From assembly GCA_902794095.1 (NCBI GenBank), contig CADBFZ010000002.1, forward strand, positions 1-64,000: a DNA stretch of 64,000 nt, given 5' to 3'. The notes beneath the pieces are model-generated. The model was given only the letters and a program-made list of their open reading frames with translations, made no database searches and was not told the DNA's origin. The position numbers and the translations under genes are program-made. Positions within the stretch are counted from its first letter, which is position 1, and the number at the start of each line of letters is the position of its first letter. Positions 41,350-50,446 of the stretch are shown piece after piece. The stretch comes from an uncultured Lachnospiraceae bacterium. GTDB taxonomy: Bacteria > Bacillota > Clostridia > Lachnospirales > Lachnospiraceae.

Positions 41350-42288
41350 ATGTCACAATTATTAAAAGACTACATCAAAGTTAAAAAGCATAATTTCAGG
41401 ATCGGCGTGAAGAAGGCCAGACTCTCCAAGAGCTGCTACCTCTTTCTTGCCCCCTATGCGATCATCTTCACGATGTTCTACATACTTCCCGTCGTGATCT
41501 CAATCGTATTCGGCTTTACGTATTACAACATCCTCGAAGCTCCCAGATTTGTAGGTCTTCAGAACTATATTTCATTGTTCCTTGAGGATGACATCTTCCT
41601 GATCTCTATCAAGAACACATTCATGATAGCGATTATCACAGGTCCTCTCGGATATATAGGAAGCTTCCTGTTTGCATGGCTCATAAATGAACTTCCGAGA
41701 TGGGTACGAAGCGTTGCGGTCGTTGTTTTCTACGCACCTTCCATTGCGGGTAACTGTTATGTAATCTTCTCGGTATTCTTCAGAGGCGATGCTTACGGAT
41801 ATGTAAATGCATTCCTTATGAACATCGGTATCATTGATACCCCTCAGCTCTGGCTTATCGATCCCAGATACATGCTTCCCGTATGTATGGGCGTTATTCT
41901 CTGGATGAGTCTTGGAGCAGGATTCCTTTCATTCGTTGCAGGTCTTCAGGGTATAGATAAAGCCCAGTATGAAGCAGGATATGTTGACGGCATCAAGAAC
42001 AGATGGCAGGAGCTTTGGTTCATCACTCTTCCTAATATGAAGCCCATGCTCATGTTCGGTGCGGTCATGTCAATCACCCAGGCATTCGGCGTCTGTGAAG
42101 TCACAATGGCACTCTGCGGATATCCTTCAACGGACTACGCAGCAAGAACCATAGTTACACACCTGTTTGACTACGGTTTCTCCAGATTCGAAATGGGTTA
42201 CGCTTGTTCGATAGCTACAATCCTGTTCCTTATGATGATACTCTGCAACAAAGCAATTCAGTCACTCTTAAGCAGGGTAGGTACCTGA
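41350..42288 (+). CDS. Sugar ABC transporter permease, LacF/UgpA type (set A)
   Basis: 312 residues with six membrane helices and the EAA loop (YEAGYVDGIKNRWQELWFITLPNMKP near 210-235) of carbohydrate-uptake-1 permeases. It pairs with the permease at 42290. The ATG lies three bases after the binding-protein stop, with GGAGA in front. No ATPase is encoded in this locus, as is usual for importers that share an MsmX-type ATPase. Confidence 0.9.
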   Translation: MSQLLKDYIKVKKHNFRIGVKKARLSKSCYLFLAPYAIIFTMFYILPVVISIVFGFTYYNILEAPRFVGLQNYISLFLEDDIFLISIKNTFMIAIITGPLGYIGSFLFAWLINELPRWVRSVAVVVFYAPSIAGNCYVIFSVFFRGDAYGYVNAFLMNIGIIDTPQLWLIDPRYMLPVCMGVILWMSLGAGFLSFVAGLQGIDKAQYEAGYVDGIKNRWQELWFITLPNMKPMLMFGAVMSITQAFGVCEVTMALCGYPSTDYAARTIVTHLFDYGFSRFEMGYACSIATILFLMMILCNKAIQSLLSRVGT

Positions 42289-42289
42289 T

Positions 42290-43366
42290 ATGTCCGATAT
42301 GAAGAATAATAATATGGCAGAAAATCAAAACATCAGCGCGGAAGTTCAGGAAGCTGAAACCGAAGTCGTAGAGACTGAAACTGCTCCAAAGGCATCCCTT
42401 ATTGATGAGGAAACAGATGTCCTGAAGGCAACGGTTGTCAAAGAACCTTCCGTCAAAAAAACAAAAAAATCAAAAAAGGGTAAAGACGATGAGGAACAGG
42501 TTTATCACAAGCCACTCATCAAGCGTCGTAAGCCTAACAGAAGTATAGCGGGAGACCTTTTCCTGTACCTCTTCCTGGTTCTGGTTGCGATTGTAATGTT
42601 CTTCCCTATAATCTATGCGGTTGAGGCAGCACTCAAGCCTTTGGACGAGCTCTATAAGTTCCCGCCCAGAATTTTCGCACAGAACCCGACATTCGATAAC
42701 TTCTCGGATCTGTTCGTAACCATGAGTAAGTCATGGGTATCATTCTCAAGATATCTGTTCAACACCGTATTCATTACCGGTGTAGGAACTGCGGGACATC
42801 TTATTGCAGCATCCATGGCAGCGTTCGTTCTTGCTAAGTATGAGTTCCCCGGCGGAAAGACATTCTTCAAGATCGTAACCGTAGCTATGATGTTCACCGG
42901 ATATGTAACCGGTATTCCCAACTATATCATCATGAGTAAGCTTCACATGATCGATACGTATTGGGCAATCATCATCCCGGCATTCGCTTTGCCGATGGGA
43001 CTCTTCCTTATGAAGCAGTTCATGGAAGGCCTTCCCACCTCACTTATCGAGGCGGCTAAGATTGACGGAGCTACCGAGTGGTGTGTATTCTCCAAGATCG
43101 TAATGCCTAATGTTAAGCCTGCATGGCTGACACTTATCATCTTCTCGGTACAGGCACTTTGGAATAACCCCGCATCAACGGTTATCTATTCCGAGGAAAT
43201 GAAAACACTGCCTTTCGCTATGAGACAGATTCAGGCCGGCGGTATTGCAAGAACCGGTGAGGCAGCAGCAGTACTTGTCGTATTGATGATCGTTCCTATA
43301 GCAATATTCATATTCTCTGAGAGCCAGATCCTCGAGACCATGGCATCATCCGGATTGAAGGATTAA
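42290..43366 (+). CDS. Sugar ABC transporter permease, UgpE/MalG type (set A), with charged N-terminal extension
   Basis: 358 residues. The first 75 are hydrophilic and low-complexity: Glu/Thr-rich, then a Lys-rich patch (KKTKKSKKGK). Six helices follow, with the EAA loop LIEAAKIDGATEWCVFSKIVMPNVKP near 255-280. Family members usually lack such an extension, which should lie in the cytoplasm and may contact the ATPase or ribosome-proximal surface; its role is unknown. It starts one base after the partner permease. Confidence 0.88.
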   Translation: MSDMKNNNMAENQNISAEVQEAETEVVETETAPKASLIDEETDVLKATVVKEPSVKKTKKSKKGKDDEEQVYHKPLIKRRKPNRSIAGDLFLYLFLVLVAIVMFFPIIYAVEAALKPLDELYKFPPRIFAQNPTFDNFSDLFVTMSKSWVSFSRYLFNTVFITGVGTAGHLIAASMAAFVLAKYEFPGGKTFFKIVTVAMMFTGYVTGIPNYIIMSKLHMIDTYWAIIIPAFALPMGLFLMKQFMEGLPTSLIEAAKIDGATEWCVFSKIVMPNVKPAWLTLIIFSVQALWNNPASTVIYSEEMKTLPFAMRQIQAGGIARTGEAAAVLVVLMIVPIAIFIFSESQILETMASSGLKD

Positions 43367-43371
43367 CACTG

Positions 43372-45024
43372 ATGAAAAAGCCCGTAACTTTTACAATCAA
43401 AAGAATAGGTGCACTTATGGCAGCTGCCGCATTGGGAATCATGTCTGTTCCCATGCAGGCACATGCTATGGAGCACAGAAGCTATACTTACATCTATGAT
43501 TACTGGGGTGATGTTCAGGACACTCCCGATCTGTATGAGGTATTTAACGTATTCACCTCCGCAGAACTAGGACTGGATACCAGAATGAATAACCCCAACG
43601 GAATTACCGTAGCAGGAGATAAGGTTTATATCTGTGACACCGGTAATAACCGCATAATCGTTCTCGGAACAGACGATCAGGTTGGTCTTGTTCTTCTCGA
43701 CGAATTCGATTCCATCAAGGGTGCTCCCGATAATAATCAGTTAAGCGGACCTACCGATCTTGCTGTATCGGAAGACGGAAACATCTTCATAGCTGATAAG
43801 GGTAATAACCGTATCCTTAAGGTGGATCCCGAACTTCACTATCTGATGGAGTTCACTCTTCCCATTGACAGTGCATTACCTGCAGATACCATTTTCCTTC
43901 CCAATAAGGTAGTAGTTGATACCGCAGAGAGAGTTTATTGCATCTGCGACGGTGTTAACAAAGGTCTCCTTAAGTACGAAGCAGATGGTACTTTTGCAGG
44001 ATTTATCGGAGCTACCAAGGCTCCTTACGATCTTCTCGATTATATCTGGAAGAAGTTCGCTACTCAGGAACAGATCGACCGTATGCCCGTTGATGTTCCT
44101 ACCGAGTATAGTAACATCTACATGGATTACGAGGGATTCATTTATGCCAGCGTTCCCGTAGCTGATGCACAGGCACTCGATGACCTTAAGGTTGACTCCG
44201 TAAGAAGACTTAACCTTCTCGGAAACAACATTCTGGTTAACAACGGAAACTGGCTTAACTGTGGTGATATATACTGGGGCTCCGCAGGCGGATATTCGGG
44301 ACCTTCAATGTTCTCCGATGTAACCGCAATGGAAAATGACATTTATGTATGTCTCGACAGAAACCGCGGACGTCTCTTCGGATATGACGATCAGGGACGT
44401 ATGGTCTTCGGATTCGGTGGTAACGGTAACATCGACGGATACTTCAGACGTCCCATCGGTATCGACCATATCGGATACGATCTCGTAGTTCTTGACTCCG
44501 CAGACTGTTCCATCACCTATTTCGTACTCAGTGATTTCGGTAAGTGTATCTACGGTGCGATCGATGAATTTGATGCCGGACATTATGAAGAATCAGCTGC
44601 TCTTTGGCAGAAGGTTCTTGATATAGATGGTAACTATGATCTTGCTTATATCGGAATGGGCCGTGCTTGTCTCCGTCAGGAGAATTACAGAGAGGCTATG
44701 AACTATTTCGAACTTAAGTATGATGATGATAACTGGTCCAAGGCCTTTAAGGAATATCGTAAGGAATGGGTTCAGAGCCATTTGTTCCTGACAGTATTTG
44801 TACTTCTCCTTATTTTCCTGATTCCTCTCAGCATCGAGAAGGTCAGAAATATGAGAGTCGAGGTAGCTACTTCCGATGTATTCCGTTTCCCGGATCCCGA
44901 GGACAATATGACCAGAGCTGAGATCAGGGAATATCACAAGAAGCAGCGTCAGGAATACAGAGAAAGAGAAAAAGCCAAGAAGGAAGCACGTAAGTTAGCA
45001 AAGCTCAGCAGTAACAGCAGATAA
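43372..45024 (+). CDS. Secreted NHL-repeat/TPR protein with C-terminal membrane anchor
   Basis: 550 residues. A signal peptide ends at MQAHA (about 33). NHL-type beta-propeller repeats follow (NPNGITVAGDKVYICDTGNNRI, GPTDLAVSEDGNIFIADKGNNRI, RPIGIDHIGYDLVVLDSADCSI), then a TPR pair (about 405-455), a membrane helix (about 465-485) and a Lys/Arg-rich cytoplasmic tail of about 60 residues. The propeller would sit outside the cell and could bind glycan. It lies between the set A permeases and YIP1/DUF5696 genes; this grouping recurs in glycan loci of Firmicutes as far as I recall. Confidence 0.78.
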   Translation: MKKPVTFTIKRIGALMAAAALGIMSVPMQAHAMEHRSYTYIYDYWGDVQDTPDLYEVFNVFTSAELGLDTRMNNPNGITVAGDKVYICDTGNNRIIVLGTDDQVGLVLLDEFDSIKGAPDNNQLSGPTDLAVSEDGNIFIADKGNNRILKVDPELHYLMEFTLPIDSALPADTIFLPNKVVVDTAERVYCICDGVNKGLLKYEADGTFAGFIGATKAPYDLLDYIWKKFATQEQIDRMPVDVPTEYSNIYMDYEGFIYASVPVADAQALDDLKVDSVRRLNLLGNNILVNNGNWLNCGDIYWGSAGGYSGPSMFSDVTAMENDIYVCLDRNRGRLFGYDDQGRMVFGFGGNGNIDGYFRRPIGIDHIGYDLVVLDSADCSITYFVLSDFGKCIYGAIDEFDAGHYEESAALWQKVLDIDGNYDLAYIGMGRACLRQENYREAMNYFELKYDDDNWSKAFKEYRKEWVQSHLFLTVFVLLLIFLIPLSIEKVRNMRVEVATSDVFRFPDPEDNMTRAEIREYHKKQRQEYREREKAKKEARKLAKLSSNSR

Positions 45025-45044
45025 TTACGTATAAGAGAAAAAAC

Positions 45045-45740
45045 ATGGCACAGACATCAGTTAAAGAAAAAAATATAGTCGGATCGGTCGCAGGATGGTT
45101 TAAGAAGACCTTTGGTCCCAAGTACTGGGATTCGATGAAGTTTTCACTTTATTGCATAACCCATCCCCTCGACGGTTTCTGGGATCTTACCCATGAGAAA
45201 CGAGGAACCTATGCGGCTGCCAATACAATACTTTTCCTAACGGTATTGGTCAGAATACTCAGCCTTAAGTACACCAGCTTTATCTTTATGCAGGTTTACT
45301 GGGAAGACATCAACATCTTCCTCTACATAGCAAGTATTCTTTTCCCTCTTGCCCTCTTTGTAGTAGGTAACTGGGCAACGACCACCCTGTTTGACGGTAA
45401 AGGAAGACTTGGTCAGGTATATATCGGCACCTGCTATGCTCTTACTCCTTATCCTCTCATGCAGGTTCCGCTGATGATAATCAGTAATGTCATTACGGTA
45501 AATGAAAGACAGTTCTACTCCGTTTTGGCAGTGCTCTCACTGGTATGGTGCGGCTTACTGATAATCGCGGCCATGGGACAGATTCACGAGTTCTCCGGAG
45601 CAAAGAATATCCTGTTCCTTGTATTTTCACTTTTTGCAATGCTTGTCATGGTCTTCATATTGATGCTTTTCTTCAGTATGATCACCCAGGGTATCGGATA
45701 TTTCTATTCACTTTACAGAGAGTTCATGTTTAGGGCTTAG
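45045..45740 (+). CDS. YIP1 family membrane protein
   Basis: 231 residues with about five membrane helices in the Yip1 layout: an amphipathic N-terminus (FKKTFGPKYWDSMKFSLYCITHPLDGFWDLTHEKRGT) followed by clustered helices with the GNWATTTLFDGKGRLGQVYIGTCYALTPYPLM segment typical of bacterial Yip1 proteins. The biochemical role in bacteria is unknown. It is 20 bases after the NHL protein gene and 35 bases before the DUF5696 gene. Confidence 0.82.
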   Translation: MAQTSVKEKNIVGSVAGWFKKTFGPKYWDSMKFSLYCITHPLDGFWDLTHEKRGTYAAANTILFLTVLVRILSLKYTSFIFMQVYWEDINIFLYIASILFPLALFVVGNWATTTLFDGKGRLGQVYIGTCYALTPYPLMQVPLMIISNVITVNERQFYSVLAVLSLVWCGLLIIAAMGQIHEFSGAKNILFLVFSLFAMLVMVFILMLFFSMITQGIGYFYSLYREFMFRA

Positions 45741-45775
45741 CCTTTTCCTAAAAATACAGCCATACCGGAGTAAGT

Positions 45776-48373
45776 ATGAGAAGAAGAAGTGCAGAACAAA
45801 AAACTGAAGCAAGAAACGAGATGATCAAGACTCTTAAGAGTATGATCGCCCCCGGTATCTTTGCTCTTATAATCATCGGATTCATAATATTCGTAGTAAA
45901 TTACACGAATAAAGAAGAAGAGGCACCGGTCATCCCCGTCAATGCGTATGCCGGTGACGGAAAAGAGATCGTTTTGGAGAGTGACCAGCTGGTCTTCACC
46001 ATGGATCCTACAACCACCTACTTTACCGTAAGAGTTAAATCATCCGGCAAGGTTTGGTATTCGGTTCCCGATGATGTTGAAAATGACACCATCGCCATGA
46101 GTACCGAGAAGGGTCGTATCAGATCAACACTTAATGTTACATATTCAAGTGAGATCGGATCTGAAGTCGCTTACAACAATTACGACTACAGCATCCAGAA
46201 TCAGACCTATGATATTGAAACTGACGGACAGTCAATAACAGTTCATTACTCAATCGGTAAGGTTCAGAAGGAATATGTTATTCCTCTTGCATGTACCGTA
46301 GAAGAGATGGAAGGTTACCTCGCACTTCTCGATAAGGGCGACCTTAATATCGTAAAGCAGTATTACAAAAAGTACGATATCAACGACCTCGGCAGAAAGG
46401 ATGATCCCGAGGCACTCCTTGAGGCTTATCCCGCACTTGCGGATCAGGTTCTCTATGTTCTTCGTGATACCGCTACCGATGCTATTAAGGCAAAGCTTCA
46501 GAAGATCTTCGAAGAGTCAGTCGGATATACTTACGAAGATTTCCTCAGAGATAAAGAATATCTTGCAGCTTCAAGCACTGACGGTGCGGCTGTATATAAC
46601 GTAGATATTACCTACAGACTTGAAGGCGGCGATCTTATCGTCGAGATGCCTTATTCGGCAATGGAGTTCCCTAAGGACAAGCCCATTCTTGCTGTAGACG
46701 TTCTTCCTTTCTTCGGAGCGGGCGGAATGGATGACGAAGGATTCCTTCTTATTCCTGAAGGAAGCGGAGCTCTTATTAACTTCAACAACGGAAAGACCGC
46801 ACAGAGCGTTTACTATGCGAATGTATATGGATGGGATATGGCTCATGCAAGAGATGCACTTGTTCATTCCACCAGCACCGCATTTTCAACTTTCGGAATA
46901 TCTTCAGGAAATGATTCCTTTATTTGCACCGTAGAAGGCGGTTCCGCATACGCAGCTATTGAAGCTGATATTGCAGGAAGATTTAACAGCTATAACTCAG
47001 TTAATGCCGAGTACGGTGTTATCGAGAGAGAAGAGTATGATGTAGGATCCATATCCAACAGCCGTATCTTCGCTTTCCAGGATGAACTTCCCGACGAAGT
47101 AATGTCTCAGAGATATACATTTATCGATTCCGGCAGCTATGTGGACATGGCTAAGGAATATCAGAATTATCTTCTGAAGAATTACGGACAGTACCTTGTT
47201 AAGAACGAAGACACCTCAGCACCCTGCTTCGTAGAAGTAGTAGGAGCTGTAGATAAGGTAAAGCAGATTCTCGGTATGCCCATCTCCAGACCTCTTGAGC
47301 TTACCACTTATGATGAAGCTGCTGCGATGCTCAGCCAGCTTGACGGTGAAGGCGTCGATAACATGATCGTCAGAATGACCGGTTGGTGTAACGGCGGTGT
47401 TGAGCAGCAGATGCTCAAAGATGTCGATACCATCTGGGCACTCGGATCCGGAAGAGATCTTAAGGATCTTTGCCAGACCGTTCAGGGTCAGGGCAATCAG
47501 ATCTACCTCGACGGTATCTGCGAATATGCTTATGATTCAAACATCTTTGACGGATTCTTTGCTTACAGAGATTCCTCAAGATTCATCAGCCGTGAGCTTT
47601 GCAGACTTTATCCTTTCAGCCAGATTACTTACGGCGACAGAGATGATCTCGATGCTCACTACCTGCTTCACGAAAAGCTCATCCTTGATATGATGGATAA
47701 TCTTGTGAAAGCTAATGATAAGTACGGAGCAACAGGACCTTCATTCCAGGATGTAGGAACCGACCTTGCCAGTGACTTCTATCGTAAGAATCCTTATTCA
47801 AGACAGGAAGCACTTATCGATCAGGCTGCAAGACTTCAGAGCTACCGTGACAACGGAAACAACATTATGATCTGCACCGGTAATATCTATGCAGCGGTTT
47901 ATGCTGACGCAATTACCGATATGGATCTCAGAGGAAGCGAATATACCATTATTGATGAGTTTGTTCCTTTCTATGAACTGGCACTTCACGGATATGTCAA
48001 CTACACCGGCGAACCCGTAAACCTCTGCGGAGCCGAGACTGACGAAATCCTTGCATGTGTTGAGTACGGTGCAGGACTTAACTACTGCATCATGTCGGAA
48101 AGCGTTGAAGCCCTTCAGAAAACTCTCTATCCTCAGTACTACGGAGCAGATTTCAATTCCGTACACGACAGGATGGTTGAGACATATACAAGATACAATA
48201 ATGAACTCGGTCACACCTTTAATCAGCAGATGACCGGTCATGATAATCTCAATCAGTATGTATCCGTTACCGAGTACGAAGACGGAACCAAGGTTTACGT
48301 CAATTACGGATATATCGATTATGTAGCAAACGGAGTTACCGTGCCTGCAAGAGATTATGTGGTTGTAAAATAA
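45776..48373 (+). CDS. DUF5696-type large extracellular protein
   Basis: 865 residues. One N-terminal membrane helix (about 24-44) anchors a large outer part without lipobox. The N-terminal third (about 55-320) is beta-rich (VLESDQLVFTMDPTTTYFTVRVKSSGKVWYS). The rest resembles a TIM-barrel hydrolase-like region (VVGAVDKVKQILGMPISRPLELTTYDEAAAMLSQL, DNMIVRMTGWCNGG, YLDGICEYAYDSN, DVGTDLASDFYRKNPYSRQEALIDQAARLQSYRDNG). I recognise it as DUF5696, of unknown function but often found with sugar importers; a glycan hydrolase or binding role is plausible. Confidence 0.72.
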   Translation: MRRRSAEQKTEARNEMIKTLKSMIAPGIFALIIIGFIIFVVNYTNKEEEAPVIPVNAYAGDGKEIVLESDQLVFTMDPTTTYFTVRVKSSGKVWYSVPDDVENDTIAMSTEKGRIRSTLNVTYSSEIGSEVAYNNYDYSIQNQTYDIETDGQSITVHYSIGKVQKEYVIPLACTVEEMEGYLALLDKGDLNIVKQYYKKYDINDLGRKDDPEALLEAYPALADQVLYVLRDTATDAIKAKLQKIFEESVGYTYEDFLRDKEYLAASSTDGAAVYNVDITYRLEGGDLIVEMPYSAMEFPKDKPILAVDVLPFFGAGGMDDEGFLLIPEGSGALINFNNGKTAQSVYYANVYGWDMAHARDALVHSTSTAFSTFGISSGNDSFICTVEGGSAYAAIEADIAGRFNSYNSVNAEYGVIEREEYDVGSISNSRIFAFQDELPDEVMSQRYTFIDSGSYVDMAKEYQNYLLKNYGQYLVKNEDTSAPCFVEVVGAVDKVKQILGMPISRPLELTTYDEAAAMLSQLDGEGVDNMIVRMTGWCNGGVEQQMLKDVDTIWALGSGRDLKDLCQTVQGQGNQIYLDGICEYAYDSNIFDGFFAYRDSSRFISRELCRLYPFSQITYGDRDDLDAHYLLHEKLILDMMDNLVKANDKYGATGPSFQDVGTDLASDFYRKNPYSRQEALIDQAARLQSYRDNGNNIMICTGNIYAAVYADAITDMDLRGSEYTIIDEFVPFYELALHGYVNYTGEPVNLCGAETDEILACVEYGAGLNYCIMSESVEALQKTLYPQYYGADFNSVHDRMVETYTRYNNELGHTFNQQMTGHDNLNQYVSVTEYEDGTKVYVNYGYIDYVANGVTVPARDYVVVK

Positions 48374-48394
48374 GGGCGATACGGAGAGCCTCAG

Positions 48395-49306
48395 ATGAGA
48401 AAGAAATTAAACGGAAAAGTTAGCGGACTTGAAAAAAGAAGGGCAATATCGGGATATTTATTTATCTCTCCCTTTATCTTAGGATTTTTACTTTTCATGG
48501 TAAAACCCTTCATGCAGTCTCTTTATATGAGTTTCTGTGATGTCCAGGTTGGTGCGGGCAGCTTCGAAATGATCTATAACGGACTGTACAATTACAATTA
48601 TGCATTTAAGGTAGACCCCGATTATTCGAGACTCCTTATCGAAGGATTTACCAGAATGATCATTTATTCCTTCGCGATAATGGTCTTCTCATTCTTCGTA
48701 GCATTGATACTCAATCAGGAATTCCACGGAAGAGCATTGGTAAGAGCTATTTTCTTCCTTCCCGTTATCCTCTCCAGTGGTGTTATCCTCGGACTTGAAA
48801 CCGATAACTCGGTTATTGCACAGATGCATGCAACTGTTGAAGATTCCATGCAGAACGTAAGTGTCACCGCGGTTCTCGAGAGTATCCTCAGAACGGCAGG
48901 TGTAGGTACCAGAGCTTACGAGACAGTCTTCGAGCTCATCGATAACATTTACGACATTGCACTTGCATCCGGTATTCAGATCATCGTATTCCTCTCGGGT
49001 CTTCAGACCATTCCCAAGAGCATGTACGAAGCAGCATCCATCGAGGGATGTACTTCATGGGAAAGCCTTTGGAAGGTTACCTTCCCCATGGTAAGCTCCA
49101 TCTTCCTCGTTAACTGGGTATATACAATCGTTGATTATTGTATGAGATCGGACAATGAAGTAATGGAGAAGATTACCGATACCATGGTAGATCAGCTCAA
49201 TTACGGTTTGTCCTCGGCTATGGCCTGGTGTTATTTCGCTCTAACCATTGTATTCCTCGCCATCAGTTCATTCATCATTTCCAGGAGGGTTTATTATTAT
49301 GAGTAA
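48395..49306 (+). CDS. Sugar ABC transporter permease, UgpA type (set B)
   Basis: 303 residues, six membrane helices, EAA loop MYEAASIEGCTSWESLWKVTFPMVSS near 210-235. An inserted loop of about 60 residues (about 130-190, ETDNSVIAQMHATVEDSMQNVS) between helices is longer than in set A. GGAGAG precedes the ATG. It pairs with the permease at 49299 and is likely served by the lipoprotein at 50447. Confidence 0.9.
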   Translation: MRKKLNGKVSGLEKRRAISGYLFISPFILGFLLFMVKPFMQSLYMSFCDVQVGAGSFEMIYNGLYNYNYAFKVDPDYSRLLIEGFTRMIIYSFAIMVFSFFVALILNQEFHGRALVRAIFFLPVILSSGVILGLETDNSVIAQMHATVEDSMQNVSVTAVLESILRTAGVGTRAYETVFELIDNIYDIALASGIQIIVFLSGLQTIPKSMYEAASIEGCTSWESLWKVTFPMVSSIFLVNWVYTIVDYCMRSDNEVMEKITDTMVDQLNYGLSSAMAWCYFALTIVFLAISSFIISRRVYYYE

Positions 49307-50324
49307 TGCTGCGGTGATGAGTGCGCCTGCAGGTGTTGGCAAGGCTAAAGTTAAAGCTAAAGACAAGCCTAAGATGGCGCCTCTTAAGAGAAAGAAAGTT
49401 GCTACGCAGGTTTTTATCAGCATAGTAAGATTCATACTCTTATTCGGATTGTGCTTCCTTATTATCCAGCCCATCCTTAATAAGATATCAGTAAGCTTCA
49501 TGACTGAAGGTGACCTTTATGATCCCGTTGTCATCAATATTCCCGCTCACTTCACGACCGAGAATTATCAGCTTGCTGCTAAGCTCATGGACTATAAGGT
49601 TGCTCTCAGACATTCCTTTATAGTAGCGTTTACCATCGCTGCTCTTCAGGTTGCTGTTTGTACCCTTGTTGGATATGGATTTGCAAGATACGAATTTCCT
49701 CTTAAGAAATTCTGGTTTATGTGTGTACTCCTGATGATCATCATTCCTCCTCAGGTTATGTCCACATCACTGTATCTGCACTTCAAGTTCTTTGATGTCT
49801 TCGGAATTTTCAAACTTATTACCGGAGACGCGATCAACCTGAGAGGTTCGGTACTTCCTTACTACATGATGAGTGCCGGATGTATGGGACTTAAGAACGG
49901 TCTGTACATTTATCTGATCAGACAGTTCTTCAGAAATATTCCTAAGGAACTCGAAGAGGCAGCGTACGTTGACGGTTGCGGAACCTTTAAGACCTTCGTA
50001 ATCATCATGCTTCCCGATGCAAAGCCCATCCTTACATCATGTTTCCTGTTCTCATTCGTATGGCAGTGGACAGATGGTTTCTACTCCAGAATGTTCCTTG
50101 GAAATCTCAAACTTGTAAGTACAGCACTTTCTGTAATTGTTGACGAGTTATCTTCATATATTATGAGACTGCTCGGATTGCAGACCGGTACCGTTTCAGT
50201 AGCATATTCAAACTGCATACTTTCAACCGGTACACTCATGATTATTTTGCCTCTTATCATCCTGTATCTGTTTGCTCAGAGAGGTTTCGTAGAGAGCCTT
50301 TCACAGACCGGTATCAAGATGTAA
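49299..50324 (+). CDS. Sugar ABC transporter permease, UgpE type (set B)
   Basis: 341 residues. A short Lys-rich cytoplasmic start (KAKVKAKDKPKMAPLKRKK) precedes six helices; the EAA loop is LEEAAYVDGCGTFKTFVIIMLPDAKP near 225-250. ATG 49299 follows a perfect AGGAGG and overlaps the stop of the partner permease (ATGAGTAA); an in-frame start at 49248 is inside that gene. Confidence 0.9.
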   Translation: MSNAAVMSAPAGVGKAKVKAKDKPKMAPLKRKKVATQVFISIVRFILLFGLCFLIIQPILNKISVSFMTEGDLYDPVVINIPAHFTTENYQLAAKLMDYKVALRHSFIVAFTIAALQVAVCTLVGYGFARYEFPLKKFWFMCVLLMIIIPPQVMSTSLYLHFKFFDVFGIFKLITGDAINLRGSVLPYYMMSAGCMGLKNGLYIYLIRQFFRNIPKELEEAAYVDGCGTFKTFVIIMLPDAKPILTSCFLFSFVWQWTDGFYSRMFLGNLKLVSTALSVIVDELSSYIMRLLGLQTGTVSVAYSNCILSTGTLMIILPLIILYLFAQRGFVESLSQTGIKM

Positions 50325-50328
50325 TAAT

Positions 50329-50358
50329 TGGACAATCCGCGTGAAAATGTGGTATAAT
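50329..50358 (+). promoter_or_regulatory. Strong promoter of the set B binding-protein gene
   Basis: TGGACA (50329-50334) and TATAAT (50353-50358) are 18 bases apart, and TGG directly before TATAAT makes an extended -10. The promoter sits five bases after the permease stop and would give extra transcript for the binding protein. Confidence 0.75.
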
Positions 50359-50379
50359 TTTACGTGGGTTTTAAGCCCG

Positions 50380-50417
50380 ATATATATCCGCAATAATGCG
50401 GGAAATATATATTTTTT
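50380..50417 (+). terminator. Attenuator-like hairpin in the leader of the set B binding-protein gene
   Basis: ATATATATCCGCA (50380-50392) pairs with TGCGG (50397-50401) and ATATATAT (50405-50412) with a three-base bulge, and is followed by TTTTTT. It lies between the promoter at 50329 and the ATG at 50447, so it can control read-through into the gene. Confidence 0.6.
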
Positions 50418-50446
50418 ATCAGACCATTATGGTCAAAAGGAGGATT

